From Pseudomonas sp. Marseille-Q3773 (GTDB lineage Bacteria > Pseudomonadota > Gammaproteobacteria > Pseudomonadales > Pseudomonadaceae): a stretch of 64,000 nt of DNA. How positions within the stretch are numbered: the stretch's first letter is position 1; each line of letters starts with the position of its first letter. This document shows, piece by piece, positions 16,801 to 26,179 of the stretch. The notes beneath the pieces were generated by a model. The model did not search any database. It was not told the DNA's origin and saw nothing but the letters and a program-made list of their open reading frames with translations. The DNA is taken from NCBI RefSeq assembly GCF_916618955.1, contig NZ_OU745390.1, forward strand, positions 4,952,001-5,016,000, written 5' to 3'. The translations under genes and the position numbers were made by a program.

Positions 16801-17688
16801 TCAGTTGCGCCGTTCGACAATGTAACGCGCCAGCGCGCGTAGCGGTTCGGCCTTGTCGTCAAACCCTTGCAGGGCGACCAGCGCCTGGTCGCGCAGTTCG
16901 ATGGCATAGGCCTTGGCCGCGTCCAGGCCCAGCAGCGCCGGATAGGTCGGTTTGTCGCGGGCGATATCGGCGCCCTGGCGCTTGCCGAGGGTGGCAGTGT
17001 CGCTTTCCACGTCGAGGATATCGTCCTGCACCTGGAACGCCAGGCCAATGGCCTGGGCGTAGGCCTGCAAGGCGTCCAGTTGCGCCTGTTCGGCGCGGGC
17101 GCTGGCCAGGGCGCCGAGGCGCACGCTGGCTTCGATCAGCGCGCCGGTCTTGTGCCGGTGCATGAGTTCCAACGCCTGCTGGTCCAGCTTCAAGCCGACC
17201 GAGCCGAGGTCGATGGCCTGGCCGCCGACCATGCCCGCCGGGCCTGCCGCCTTGGCCAGCGCCTGGACCATGGCCAGGCGGATGCTCTCGGCCTGCGGGC
17301 TCAAGCGCGGGTCGAGCAGGGCACTGAAGGCCAGGCTCTGCAAACCATCGCCGGCGAGAATGGCACAGGCTTCGTCGAAGGCCTTGTGGGTGGTTGGCTG
17401 GCCCCGGCGCAGGTCGTCGTCGTCCATCGCCGGCAGGTCGTCATGCACCAGCGAATAGGCGTGGATGAGTTCCACCGCACAGGCAGCGCCGTTGGCCTGT
17501 TCGGCCGGGGCGCCGAGGGCTTCGCAGGCGGCGTAGGCGAGCAGCGGGCGCACGCGCTTGCCACCGTTCATCACGCTGTAGCGCATGGCTGCGTAGAGGC
17601 GCTCGAGTTCCCGGGTCGGGGCGACGAACAACGGCTCGAGTGCGGCGTCGACCCGTGCCTGGCAACTGGCCTGGTAGGTGCCGATCAT
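16801..17688 (-). CDS. ispA: Farnesyl diphosphate synthase (polyprenyl synthetase)
   Basis: The 295-residue enzyme condenses IPP with DMAPP/GPP. First Asp-rich motif [25 protein letters not shown] near residue 85, second [24 protein letters not shown] near residue 225, and [20 protein letters not shown] use the ATG at 17688, which overlaps the xseB stop (ATGA); a longer in-frame reading upstream runs through xseB and is not real. Confidence 0.96.
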   Translation of the reverse strand: MIGTYQASCQARVDAALEPLFVAPTRELERLYAAMRYSVMNGGKRVRPLLAYAACEALGAPAEQANGAACAVELIHAYSLVHDDLPAMDDDDLRRGQPTTHKAFDEACAILAGDGLQSLAFSALLDPRLSPQAESIRLAMVQALAKAAGPAGMVGGQAIDLGSVGLKLDQQALELMHRHKTGALIEASVRLGALASARAEQAQLDALQAYAQAIGLAFQVQDDILDVESDTATLGKRQGADIARDKPTYPALLGLDAAKAYAIELRDQALVALQGFDDKAEPLRALARYIVERRN

Positions 17689-17927
17689 GCTTCCGGCTCC
17701 GCGTCGAAGGGCTGGGCGGCCAGCTCGCCATCGCGCTCCAGCAGGATCTGCACCTTCTGCTCGGCCTGGGCCAGGGCGCCCTGGCAATCACGGGTCAGGG
17801 CGATGCCTTGTTCGAAGGCGGCCAGCGACTCTTCCAGCGACAATTCGCCGTTCTCCAGGCGCTCGACCAGGGCTTGCAGGTCTGCGAGGGATTGCTCGAA
17901 ATCGAGGGAGGCTTTTTTGCGGGCCAT
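17685..17927 (-). CDS. xseB: Exodeoxyribonuclease VII small subunit
   Basis: The 80-residue protein has the XseB core [53 protein letters not shown], forming the coiled hairpin that binds XseA. Standard length. It is the first gene of xseB-ispA-dxs and overlaps ispA by 4 bp. Confidence 0.95.
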   Translation of the reverse strand: MARKKASLDFEQSLADLQALVERLENGELSLEESLAAFEQGIALTRDCQGALAQAEQKVQILLERDGELAAQPFDAEPEA

Positions 17928-18016
17928 GGCGACTGTCTCGGTGGCATTCAGAACGGCGCGACACTAGCAGAGCAAGGCGGGGGGAGCAAACTTCCGGCAG
18001 CCAGAGGTTGGACTTG

Positions 18017-18107
18017 CCGGCCTCTTCGCGGGTAAACCCGCCCACAGGTACTGCACCGGTTCCGAGTCTGTGCGGTCCCTGTGGGAGCGGGTTTACCCGC
18101 GAATGGG
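18017..18107. repeat. REP pair (inverted), upstream of xseB
   Basis: One copy at 18017-18048 (CCGGCCTCTTCGCGGG then TAAACCCGCCCACAGG) faces a second at 18078-18104 (CTGTGGGAGCGGG then TTTACCCGCGAA). They sit in the 205-bp gap between ribB and xseB. The cores are exact reverse complements. The first copy has lost CT from CTCCCACAGG. The right end abuts the ribB hairpin. Confidence 0.9.
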
Positions 18108-18121
18108 CCGCAAAGCGGCCC
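18105..18121. terminator. GGGCCGC-AAA-GCGGCCC hairpin after ribB
   Basis: A perfect 7-bp stem 11 bp past the stop of the riboswitch-controlled ribB and directly next to a REP copy. Same design as the hairpins at 4645, 14777 and 16777. Confidence 0.55.
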
Positions 18122-18132
18122 CGTGCGGTGGA

Positions 18133-18783
18133 TCAGGCTGGCTCTGCCTCCAGCTCCAGCATGGCCTCACGGTAGCGCGCCAGCTCCTCGATGGTCAGCA
18201 CCGGCAGATTGTATTGCCGCGCATACACTGCCACCTGCTCGCCACGGGCCATCGTGCCATCGGGGTTCATCAGTTCGCACAGCACCGCTGCCGGGCGCAG
18301 GCCCGCCAGGCGTGCCAGGTCCACCGAACCTTCGGTGTGGCCACGGCGGGTCAGCACCCCGCCATTACGCGCGCGCAACGGGAACACATGGCCCGGGCTG
18401 ACGATGTGGCGCTGCCCGGCGCTGGAGCGAAGTGCCGCGGCGATGGTGGTGATGCGGTCTTGGGCGGATACCCCGGTGGTGATCCCTTCGGCCGCCTCGA
18501 TGGCGACGGTGAAGCCGGTGCCGTGGCGCGCCTGGTTGTTCTGTACCATTGGTGCCAGCTGCAGCTCGTCGACGGTGGCTTCGTCCAGGCACAGGCAGAC
18601 GATGCCGCTGCAATCGCGAATCATCATGGCCATGGTCTGCAGCGAAATGTTCTCGGCGGCGGCAATGATGTCCGCTTCGTCCTCGCGGTCGTCATCGTCG
18701 AGCAGCAGCACTGGGCGCCCGGCCTGGAAGGCGGCGATGGCGGCGCTGACGTTGGGGAATTGCGGGTGGTGCTGGGTGGACAT
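18133..18783 (-). CDS. ribB: 3,4-dihydroxy-2-butanone-4-phosphate synthase (stand-alone, riboswitch-controlled)
   Basis: The 216-residue enzyme has the complete DHBP synthase motifs: LLLDDDDREDEADII, RHGTGFTVAIEAAEGITTG and RRGHTEGSVDLARLAG. It duplicates the N-terminal activity of RibBA at 9118. The ATG at 18783 has GGAGCG 6 bases upstream; the open frame that continues upstream is the riboswitch, not protein. Unlike the operon copy, this gene is preceded by an FMN element, so it likely provides the regulated, demand-driven part of riboflavin synthesis. Confidence 0.95.
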   Translation of the reverse strand: MSTQHHPQFPNVSAAIAAFQAGRPVLLLDDDDREDEADIIAAAENISLQTMAMMIRDCSGIVCLCLDEATVDELQLAPMVQNNQARHGTGFTVAIEAAEGITTGVSAQDRITTIAAALRSSAGQRHIVSPGHVFPLRARNGGVLTRRGHTEGSVDLARLAGLRPAAVLCELMNPDGTMARGEQVAVYARQYNLPVLTIEELARYREAMLELEAEPA

Positions 18784-18864
18784 GAAACGCTCCTCGTGAA
18801 TGATCGATGAACGTCTCGGGGCGAACCAAATGCGCGCACAGGGGCGCCCGAATGGCCCCTGCCT

Positions 18865-18999
18865 GACGCCTTCTTTCATCCGGACTATGACCGTCGGCCC
18901 TGGAATTGCACCAGATCTGCTGACCCCCGGCATGGCCGGGGCGCTCGCGGGCTCATCTTTCGATTTACCGCCGGTGGGGACTTTCACCCCGCCCTGAAG
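18865..18999 (-). ncRNA. FMN riboswitch (RFN element)
   Basis: Read on the minus strand, the leader starts CTTCAGGGCGGGGTGAAAG and continues with CCCCACCGGCGGTAAA, GAGCCCGCGAGCGC, CAGATCTGGTGCAATTCC and GGGCCGACGGTCATAGTCCGGATG. These are the conserved blocks of the six-helix RFN aptamer in the right order. About 80 bases separate it from the ribB start. In that gap CAGGGGC (18839-18845) and GCCCCTG (18855-18861) can pair as part of the expression platform. No T-run follows that hairpin, so translational control is as likely as termination. Confidence 0.95.
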
Positions 19000-19097
19000 A
19001 CCGGCCAAGCATACCGCACCTCGCCGCCCCGCTGGCAACCCACGGCTCTACGACCTTTGGCGGTATCATGCCGGCATGGCCCTTCAGGAACAGCCCC

Positions 19098-20303
19098 ATG
19101 GACATTCTCCAGGTTGCCGGCGGCAAGCCGGTCAAATTATGGACCGACGGCGTGCCGGTCGAGGACGACGCCCGCCGGCAGTTGCTCAATACCGCCAGGA
19201 TGCCGTTCATCTTCAAGCACCTGGCGGTGATGCCGGATGTGCACCTGGGCAAAGGCTCGACCATCGGCAGCGTGATCCCGACCGTTGGCGCGATCATCCC
19301 CGCAGCGGTAGGCGTAGACATCGGCTGCGGCATGATCGCCGCGCGCACCTCACTGCATGCCCGCGACCTGCCGGACCATCTGCACGGCCTGCGCAGCGCC
19401 ATCGAGCAGGCGGTGCCGCATGGCAAGACGTTCGGCAAACATGACCAGGGCGCCTGGGCCGATGTGCCGGCCCAGGCCGACCAGGCCTGGGGGCGGTTGG
19501 CCGGGCGCTTCAAGGCCATTACCGACAAGTACCCGCGCCTGGCGAAGACCAACAACCGCCAGCACCTGGGTACGCTGGGGGGTGGCAACCACTTCATCGA
19601 AGTGTGCCTGGACGAGGCCGACCGCGTCTGGTTCATGTTGCACAGCGGCTCGCGGGGGGTGGGCAATGCCATTGGCAACCTGTTCATCGAACTGGCCCAG
19701 GCCGACATGCGCCAGCACCTGGCCAACCTGCCGGACAAGGACCTGGCGTACTTCGAAGAAGGCAGCCGCCATTTCGCCGACTACGTGGAAGCGGTGGAAT
19801 GGGCGCAGGACTATGCCCGGCAGAACCGCGAGCTGATGATGCTGGCGGTGGTCGCTGCCGCCCGCAAGGTGCTGGGCAAGCCGTTCGAGGCCAGCCTGGA
19901 AGCGGTGAACTGCCACCACAACTATGTGCAGCGCGAGCAGCATTTTGGCCGAGAGGTGCTGGTGACGCGCAAAGGGGCAGTGTCGGCGCAGAAAGGGCAG
20001 TTGGGCATCATACCCGGCTCGATGGGGGCAAAGAGTTTCATCGTGCGCGGGCTGGGCAACCCGGAATCGTTCTGCTCCTGCAGCCATGGCGCCGGCCGGG
20101 TGATGAGCCGGACCAAGGCCAAGAGCCGCTTCACCGTGGAAGACCAGCGGCGGGCCACGGCGCATGTGGAATGCCGCAAGGACAAGGAGGTGATCGACGA
20201 GATCCCGATGGCCTACAAGGACATCGATGCGGTGATGCGCGCACAGCAGGAACTGGTGGAGGTGGTGCACACCTTGCGCCAGGTGGTGTGTGTGAAGGGC
20301 TGA
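19098..20303 (+). CDS. rtcB: RtcB-family RNA ligase
   Basis: The 401-residue protein carries the metal-site motifs GVDIGCGM (Cys ligand, residue about 76), GGGNHFIE, HSGSRG and NCHHNY. It also has the guanylylation loop CSCSHGAGRVMSR holding the His that takes GMP. It joins 2',3'-cyclic phosphate or 3'-phosphate ends to 5'-OH ends, so it acts in RNA repair. ATG at 19098 with AGGAAC upstream. No rtcA or sigma-54 rtcR gene is adjacent, unlike the classic rtcBA operon. It is divergent from ribB and followed by a REP pair. Confidence 0.92.
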   Translation: MDILQVAGGKPVKLWTDGVPVEDDARRQLLNTARMPFIFKHLAVMPDVHLGKGSTIGSVIPTVGAIIPAAVGVDIGCGMIAARTSLHARDLPDHLHGLRSAIEQAVPHGKTFGKHDQGAWADVPAQADQAWGRLAGRFKAITDKYPRLAKTNNRQHLGTLGGGNHFIEVCLDEADRVWFMLHSGSRGVGNAIGNLFIELAQADMRQHLANLPDKDLAYFEEGSRHFADYVEAVEWAQDYARQNRELMMLAVVAAARKVLGKPFEASLEAVNCHHNYVQREQHFGREVLVTRKGAVSAQKGQLGIIPGSMGAKSFIVRGLGNPESFCSCSHGAGRVMSRTKAKSRFTVEDQRRATAHVECRKDKEVIDEIPMAYKDIDAVMRAQQELVEVVHTLRQVVCVKG

Positions 20304-20320
20304 CAGGGGTATCGCCTGTG

Positions 20321-20478
20321 CTGGCCTCTTCGCGGGTAAACCCGCTCCCACAGGGTTCGAGTGAACCTGTGGGGCACAGGTTGCCATGAAAAGATGAAGC
20401 CTGTGATGGCACAGGTTGCTACTGAAGGTGAACCCTGTGGCGGCTCTGTGGTAGCGGGTTTACCCGCGAAGAGGCCAG
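20321..20478. repeat. REP pair (inverted) after rtcB
   Basis: Copies at 20321-20355 (CTGGCCTCTTCGCGGG, TAAACCCGCTCCCACAGG) and 20445-20478 (CTGTGGTAGCGGG, TTTACCCGCGAAGAGGCCAG) point tail to tail. They fill the convergent gap between rtcB and the esterase gene. Between them are short echoes of the tail (CCTGTGG, GCACAGGTTGC occurring twice), suggesting older decayed copies. Confidence 0.9.
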
Positions 20479-20484
20479 TGCAGG

Positions 20485-21444
<960 letters not shown>

Positions 21445-21458
21445 GAGCGTAAAGCGCA

Positions 21459-22805
21459 TTAACTTTCTAAACAGTCCTGGCCGATCGGCAAGGTCATGTG
21501 CAGGCACAGGCCCGGGTGACCATTGCTGGCCCACAAGCGCCCGCCTTGCAGCTCGATGGCGCGGCGGGCGATGGCCAGGCCCAGGCCGAAGCCCGCGCCG
21601 CTGTCGGCCAGCCGCTGGTAGGGCTTGAAGATGCGTTCGAGCTCGGCGTGCGGCACCCCGGGGCCCTGGTCACTCAGGCGCAGGTGCCAGCAGTCGCCCT
21701 CCAGCCAGCCATCCAGACTGACCCGGCCCTCGGCCGGCGAGTGGCGGATGGCATTGCGCATCAGGTTTTCCAGGGCTTGGGCCAGGCTGTCCAGGTGGGC
21801 TTGCACCACGCAGTCGGTGCCGAGCGAGCAGGGCAGGCGGGCGCGGTCCCAGCCGCTTTCGAAGCAGATGTCCTGGCACAAGGCTTCCCACACCGAAACC
21901 ATCAATACCGGTTCGGTCGGCAAGCTGGGCTGTTCGGTGTCCATCCAGGCCAGGTCCAGCGTGTCCTCCAGCAGCTTCTGCATGTCGGTCACCTCGCGGT
22001 CCAGGCGCTCGCGCAACTGGGCCTGCGGCAAGCTGCTGTCGTGGGCGATGCGCAGTCGCGCCAGCGGCGTGCGCAGTTCGTGAGACAGCGTGCGCAGCAA
22101 CAGGCGCTGCTGCTCCAGGCTCTGGCGCAGGCGCTCGGCCATGTGCTCGAAGGCCTGCGCCAGCTCACCAAGCTCATCGCGCCGCTCCTGCAGGGGCAGG
22201 GCCGGGCTGTCGAGGTCGTCGGCACGCAGGGCGTCGGCGCGGTCGCGCAGGCGGTTCAGGGGCATCACAAGGTGGCGGTACAGCGCCACAACCAGCAGCA
22301 GGGCGAGCAGCGTGGGGGCAACGCCATGGGTGATCACATGGGTCCATGGGGTCAGGCCGGTAGGCAACAGGTGTTCTGGCAGTTGAATTACCAGGCGGCC
22401 GTGCTCGGGGTGTTGCGGGAACTCGATGCTGACATAGGGCAGTTCATCCTGCAGGCGCCGGCTCATCGGCCAGTCGAGCTTGCGCATGAATGTCAGGTGG
22501 CTGGCTTCCTCGGCGCTCAGTGGGGTGCTGCCAAGGCTCTGCAGGTGCGGCCCGACCAGCGCCACCCAAGTGCCCTCGGCCTGTTCCAGTTGCCTGCGCC
22601 AGGCCTCGGCACCCTCCGCGCCGCCTTGCTCCCAGGCCAGTTCGGCTTGCTCTGCAAAGCGCGCCAGGTAGTCCTGGTCGGCTGGGGACAGGAAGTAGGT
22701 ACTGCGCTCTACCGACAGGCCCCAGGTCCAAATCAGCCAGGTCAGCAACAGGCAGAAGCCGACCTGCAGTACGGCCAGTTTCCATAGCAAGGGATGGCGG
22801 CGCAT
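21459..22805 (-). CDS. Sensor histidine kinase of the siderophore two-component system
   Basis: The 448-residue kinase has a first membrane helix (LLWKLAVLQVGFCLLLTWLIWTW), a periplasmic domain of about 150 residues, a second helix (VAPTLLALLLVVALYRHLVM), HAMP, H-box LLRTLSHELRTPLARLRIAHD, N-box NLMRNAIRHS and G-boxes DQGPGVP and GFGLGLAIARR. It resembles PfeS/PirS-type kinases that sense a ferric siderophore in the periplasm. I start at the ATG at 22805, which overlaps the regulator stop (TGATG). The pair and the neighbouring TonB gene form one control unit. Confidence 0.85.
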   Translation of the reverse strand: MRRHPLLWKLAVLQVGFCLLLTWLIWTWGLSVERSTYFLSPADQDYLARFAEQAELAWEQGGAEGAEAWRRQLEQAEGTWVALVGPHLQSLGSTPLSAEEASHLTFMRKLDWPMSRRLQDELPYVSIEFPQHPEHGRLVIQLPEHLLPTGLTPWTHVITHGVAPTLLALLLVVALYRHLVMPLNRLRDRADALRADDLDSPALPLQERRDELGELAQAFEHMAERLRQSLEQQRLLLRTLSHELRTPLARLRIAHDSSLPQAQLRERLDREVTDMQKLLEDTLDLAWMDTEQPSLPTEPVLMVSVWEALCQDICFESGWDRARLPCSLGTDCVVQAHLDSLAQALENLMRNAIRHSPAEGRVSLDGWLEGDCWHLRLSDQGPGVPHAELERIFKPYQRLADSGAGFGLGLAIARRAIELQGGRLWASNGHPGLCLHMTLPIGQDCLES

Positions 22806-23497
22806 CAGGCGTGTTCCGTATCGACCAGGATATACCCCTGGCCGCGTACGGCCTGGATCTGCAGGTGCTGGGCAGCGATGTCGGCCAGCTTGCGGCGCAG
22901 GTTGCATACATGCACATCCAGGCCGCGGTCCAGGCGGGTGTAGGCCCGGTGCAGCACGGTCTGGTAGAGAAACGGTTTGCTCAAGGCTTCGCCGGGGTGG
23001 GCCCGCAGGGTGGCCAGCAGGCGGAATTCGGACGCAGTGAGGCCGGCAGCCTTGCCGTTGTGGATAACGTCCTGGCGGTCGTGGTCGAGCGTCACGCCGC
23101 CGACGTCGGCACGCAGCGCCGTACCGCGATCGAACGCCACACGCCGCAGCAATGCATCGACCCGGGCGTCCAGCTCGGCCAGGCTGAAGGGCTTGGGCAG
23201 GTAATCGTCCGCGCCCCGGGTAAAGCCGGTGATGCGATCCTGCTCGGCCCCCAGCGCCGACATCAGCATGACCGGCACCGCCTGCTGCCGGCGCAACGCG
23301 TCGAGCAGACTGAGGCCGTCGATGCCCGGCAGCATGATGTCCAGCAGCACCAGCTCGAACCGTGACTGCTGAATGGCATCCAGGGCCTGGGCGCCAGTGG
23401 CGCAGGCGTGCACCGAAAAACCCCGGTTGCGGAAATGGCTTTCCAGGTCCTGACGCAGGCGTTGGTCGTCTTCGGCGAGGAGGAGTGAGGTGGGCAC
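22805..23497 (-). CDS. Response regulator (OmpR/PhoB class), PfeR-like
   Basis: The 230-residue protein has a receiver domain (acidic LLAEDDQRLRQD, phospho-Asp in LVLLDIMLPGIDG, Lys in YLPKPFSLAELDARV) and a winged-helix output domain (LTASEFRLLATLRAHPGEALSK...YTRLDRGLDVHVCNLRRKLA). It is divergent from the TonB receptor gene, and a Fur-like box lies 14-28 bp upstream of its start. It probably activates the receptor and possibly the esterase. Confidence 0.88.
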   Translation of the reverse strand: MPTSLLLAEDDQRLRQDLESHFRNRGFSVHACATGAQALDAIQQSRFELVLLDIMLPGIDGLSLLDALRRQQAVPVMLMSALGAEQDRITGFTRGADDYLPKPFSLAELDARVDALLRRVAFDRGTALRADVGGVTLDHDRQDVIHNGKAAGLTASEFRLLATLRAHPGEALSKPFLYQTVLHRAYTRLDRGLDVHVCNLRRKLADIAAQHLQIQAVRGQGYILVDTEHA

Positions 23498-23510
23498 GGC
23501 GAGCCTTGAA

Positions 23511-23525
23511 TGAGAATTCGTATCA
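23511..23525. promoter_or_regulatory. Candidate Fur box
   Basis: TGAGAATTCGTATCA matches the 7-1-7 Fur core TGATAAT-N-ATTATCA at 11 of 14 positions. It lies in the 182-bp gap between the response regulator and TonB receptor genes, next to the regulator start. Confidence 0.55.
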
Positions 23526-23620
23526 GTTGCGAATCATCCCATTGCCGGCAGGGCGAGGGCAACGCCTGGATGTGTTAAGAAGGTTAATCCTGCTGCACCC
23601 CTGGGTTCCCTTCGGTATCG

Positions 23621-23651
23621 TTCGCAAAAAGCAACTTGTTTCGTTTGCGAA
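23621..23651. promoter_or_regulatory. Inverted repeat upstream of the TonB receptor (response regulator operator?)
   Basis: TTCGCAAA (23621-23628) and TTTGCGAA (23644-23651) form a perfect 8-bp inverted repeat with a 15-base spacer, centred 44 bp before the receptor ATG. A further TTGCGAAT lies at 23527-23534, beside the Fur-like box. The repeated TTGCGAA unit is a good candidate for the partner response regulator's binding site. Confidence 0.5.
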
Positions 23652-23679
23652 TTACTACCATTTGGGGAAAGGGTGTGTC

Positions 23680-25857
23680 ATGAGCAGTTTCAAAAGGTTG
23701 GGGGACCCGCGTCGGGTTCGGGGCTGGCTGGTGCTGGGGCTGCTGGCGCCGTTTTCGTTGTCGGCACTGGCCGAGACGGTAGCGACTCAGGCGGCTGCCG
23801 AGGACAGCGCGCTTGACCTGCCGGCATTGACCATCGAAGGCAACCGCCTGTACGACATGCTGTCGTCGGAACAAACCGGTGGCTACAGCGTGGATGCCGC
23901 CACGGTGGGCACCAAGACCCCCGCAGCGCTCAAGGACATTCCGCAATCGATCACGGTCTACACCCAGGACTACGTCAAGGACCGTCGGTTCGTGCACCTC
24001 GATGACCTGGCCAAGTACACCGCCGGCCTGCGTACCCTGACCAACGACAGTGGCCGCTCATCGATCTACGCCCGTGGCTACGAGTACAGCGAGTTCAATA
24101 TCGACGGCCTGCCGGCGCCCATGGCAAGCATCTTCGGTACAGTACCGTCGCTGGCGGCGTTCGACCGTGTCGAGATCATGCGTGGCCCGGCCGGGCTGTT
24201 CAGCAGCACCAGCGAACTGGGCGGCATCGTCAACATGGTGCGCAAGCGCCCGACCGCCGAGTTCCAGGGCCACGTCGAAGGCAGCTATGGCACCTGGGAC
24301 ACCAACCACGAGGAAATCGACCTGAGCGGGCCGCTGGATGATGCCGGCCGCGTGCGCGGGCGCTTCATCGCCTCGCGTGACGACACCAATGGCGAGGTCG
24401 ACTACAACGCCAACACCAGCAACAGCTACTACGGTGCACTGGACGTCGACCTGGACGACGCCACCACCCTGTCGTTCGGCCTGATTCATGAAGTGAAGAA
24501 CATCACCCCGCACAACGGCTATCCGGCAACGCTGTCCGGCGAAGTGCCCGACTTCAGCCACTCGAAGTTCCTGGGCGCCGATTGGAACTACTTCGACGGC
24601 AAGACCACTGATCTGGTTGCCGAGCTGACCCACCGCTTCGACAACGGCGGCTATGGCCGTGTCGCTGCCCGTGGCTCGCACCGCGACACCAATTACCTGT
24701 ACGCCTTCACCGCGACCAACGCCACCACCGGCGCCAACTCCGAGCGCGCCAGCGCCCGCGATTTCACCCAGGACACCTACTCGCTGGACGCCAGCTACAG
24801 CCAGCCGTTCGAAACCTTCGGCCAGGTCAGCGAGTTCGTGGTCGGCAGCGACTACAAGAACTACGACACCGAGTACCTCAACGGCACAACCAACCTGGGC
24901 GCCATCAACGTCAACACCTACTCGCCGAAGCAGTTCGCCAAGCCAGCGCCGAACTACAGCACCGAGACCGGTACGCAGGAAGAGGAATACGGCCTGTATT
25001 CCAAGGTCACCTTCCGCCCGGTCGAGCGCCTGGCGCTGATCGCCGGGGGCCGCTTCAGCTGGTATCGCGGTGATTTCTACACCACCACCCTCAGTAGCGG
25101 CGCCACCACCAACGACAGCAAGCGCGTGGATGGCCACTTCACCCCGTATGGCGGCCTGGTCTACGACCTGACCGAGAACCATGCGCTGTACGCCAGCTAT
25201 TCGCAGGTGTTCAAGCCGCAGTCCGACACCGACAGCAATGGCCGGGTGCTCAAGCCGCGTGAGGGCGAGCAGTACGAGTTCGGCCTCAAGAGCAGCTACT
25301 TCGGCGGTGATCTGAATACGCGCTTCTCGGTGTTTCGCCTGACCGACAAGAACCGCGCGACCACCCTGTATGACGCCGACGGTGTGGCTACCACTGATTC
25401 TGTTGCAGCCGGCAAGACCCGTGTGAAAGGCGCCGAAGTGGAAGTGAGCGGCAAGCTGACGCCGAACTGGGAAGTGCTGGCCGGCTACACCTGGATGGAA
25501 ACCGAAACACTCAAGGGCGATGCCGAAACCACCTTTTTCATCATGCCGCGCAACCAGGCATCGCTGTGGAGCAAGTACACCATCGGCCAAGGGCCGCTGA
25601 ACGGCTTGGCCATTGGTGGCGGTATTTCGGCAATGAGCAACTTCCATTCCGAGAACGGCGGTGGGCGCATCGACGCGCCAGGCTATGCGACCGTGGATGC
25701 AATGCTGTCGTACCCGGTTACCTCGAAGCTGACGGCCACCTTCAACATCAACAACCTGTTCGACCGGGACTACCTGTCGCGGGTGGGGTCGACCTCGACG
25801 TTCAACTTCTACGGGCCGTCGCGGAGCATGATGGTTGGGGCGCGGTATGACTTCTGA
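23680..25857 (+). CDS. TonB-dependent siderophore receptor
   Basis: The 725-residue protein has a signal peptide ending SLSALA, a plug domain (IPQSITVYTQDYVKDRR...RGYEYSEFNIDGLPAP...DRVEIMRGPAGLFSSTSELGGIVNMVRKRP) and a barrel ending in GARYDF with terminal Phe. The plug resembles the FhuE/FpvA-like group of ferric-siderophore receptors. I start at the ATG at 23680, preceded by GGGGAAAGGG; the longer frame upstream crosses the promoter. The neighbouring esterase would suit an ester-linked siderophore, while the receptor subtype looks more hydroxamate-like, so the ligand is left open. Confidence 0.9.
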   Translation: MSSFKRLGDPRRVRGWLVLGLLAPFSLSALAETVATQAAAEDSALDLPALTIEGNRLYDMLSSEQTGGYSVDAATVGTKTPAALKDIPQSITVYTQDYVKDRRFVHLDDLAKYTAGLRTLTNDSGRSSIYARGYEYSEFNIDGLPAPMASIFGTVPSLAAFDRVEIMRGPAGLFSSTSELGGIVNMVRKRPTAEFQGHVEGSYGTWDTNHEEIDLSGPLDDAGRVRGRFIASRDDTNGEVDYNANTSNSYYGALDVDLDDATTLSFGLIHEVKNITPHNGYPATLSGEVPDFSHSKFLGADWNYFDGKTTDLVAELTHRFDNGGYGRVAARGSHRDTNYLYAFTATNATTGANSERASARDFTQDTYSLDASYSQPFETFGQVSEFVVGSDYKNYDTEYLNGTTNLGAINVNTYSPKQFAKPAPNYSTETGTQEEEYGLYSKVTFRPVERLALIAGGRFSWYRGDFYTTTLSSGATTNDSKRVDGHFTPYGGLVYDLTENHALYASYSQVFKPQSDTDSNGRVLKPREGEQYEFGLKSSYFGGDLNTRFSVFRLTDKNRATTLYDADGVATTDSVAAGKTRVKGAEVEVSGKLTPNWEVLAGYTWMETETLKGDAETTFFIMPRNQASLWSKYTIGQGPLNGLAIGGGISAMSNFHSENGGGRIDAPGYATVDAMLSYPVTSKLTATFNINNLFDRDYLSRVGSTSTFNFYGPSRSMMVGARYDF

Positions 25858-25956
25858 TAATCAGATTTTTCCCGTTGCGCGTAGGCCATTTCTGAAATAG
25901 CTTGCTACCGCCTTTGCGCCATTGCGGTGGTGTTCTCAGCGGCCTAGTCTGGCCCC

Positions 25957-26172
25957 GTCGTTGCCAAATCAGCGACCGGGCCTGCAAGCCCGCAGACGAT
26001 TCAGTACCGCTTTCCAAGTTGCCGCGCGCCGGCGATTTCGGTCAATGGTGGCTGCGTGCGGGAGATCTTTGGATCTGCCGGTTTATCGTCTGTCCGGTCT
26101 TGCAGACCCGTACGTAGCCGCCACCCATCAACTGCAAGTGATGTCGTGGCTGTCCCTTCGGAACAGACGAGA
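25957..26172 (+). ncRNA. Candidate structured leader RNA, copy 1 (pseudoknot-rich)
   Basis: Helices seen: H0 GTCGTTG/CAGCGAC (25957-25963, 25970-25976). H1 CGGGC/GCCCG (25977-25981, 25988-25992) with loop CTGCAA. Long stem P: GGTGGCTGCGTGCGGG (26047-26062) with 26107-26116 plus 26120-26125, containing two G-U pairs and a 3-base bulge. Inside P are H2 AGATC/GATCT (26063-26076) and H3 CCGG/CCGG (26078-26097). Two crossing pairings exist: H1 loop CTGCAA with TTGCAG (26100-26105), and CAGACGA (25993-25999) with TCGTCTG (26086-26092) in the H3 loop. ACGAGA lies 7 bases before the start of the downstream gene. A second copy at 52186-52376 has the same plan with different bases. The region fills most of the 322-bp gap after the TonB gene; 25858-25956 shows nothing else clear. 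Confidence 0.7.
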
Positions 26173-26179
26173 TTTCACC

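Noticed and set aside
18784..19038. N-terminal extension of RibB
   Set aside because: The extra codons correspond to the FMN riboswitch; the ribosome site and conserved start place the ATG at 18783.
25902..26117. 71-codon open frame in the leader of the first KIVPDPP gene
   Set aside because: Same reason as the other leader; the two frames share little at protein level while the helices are kept.
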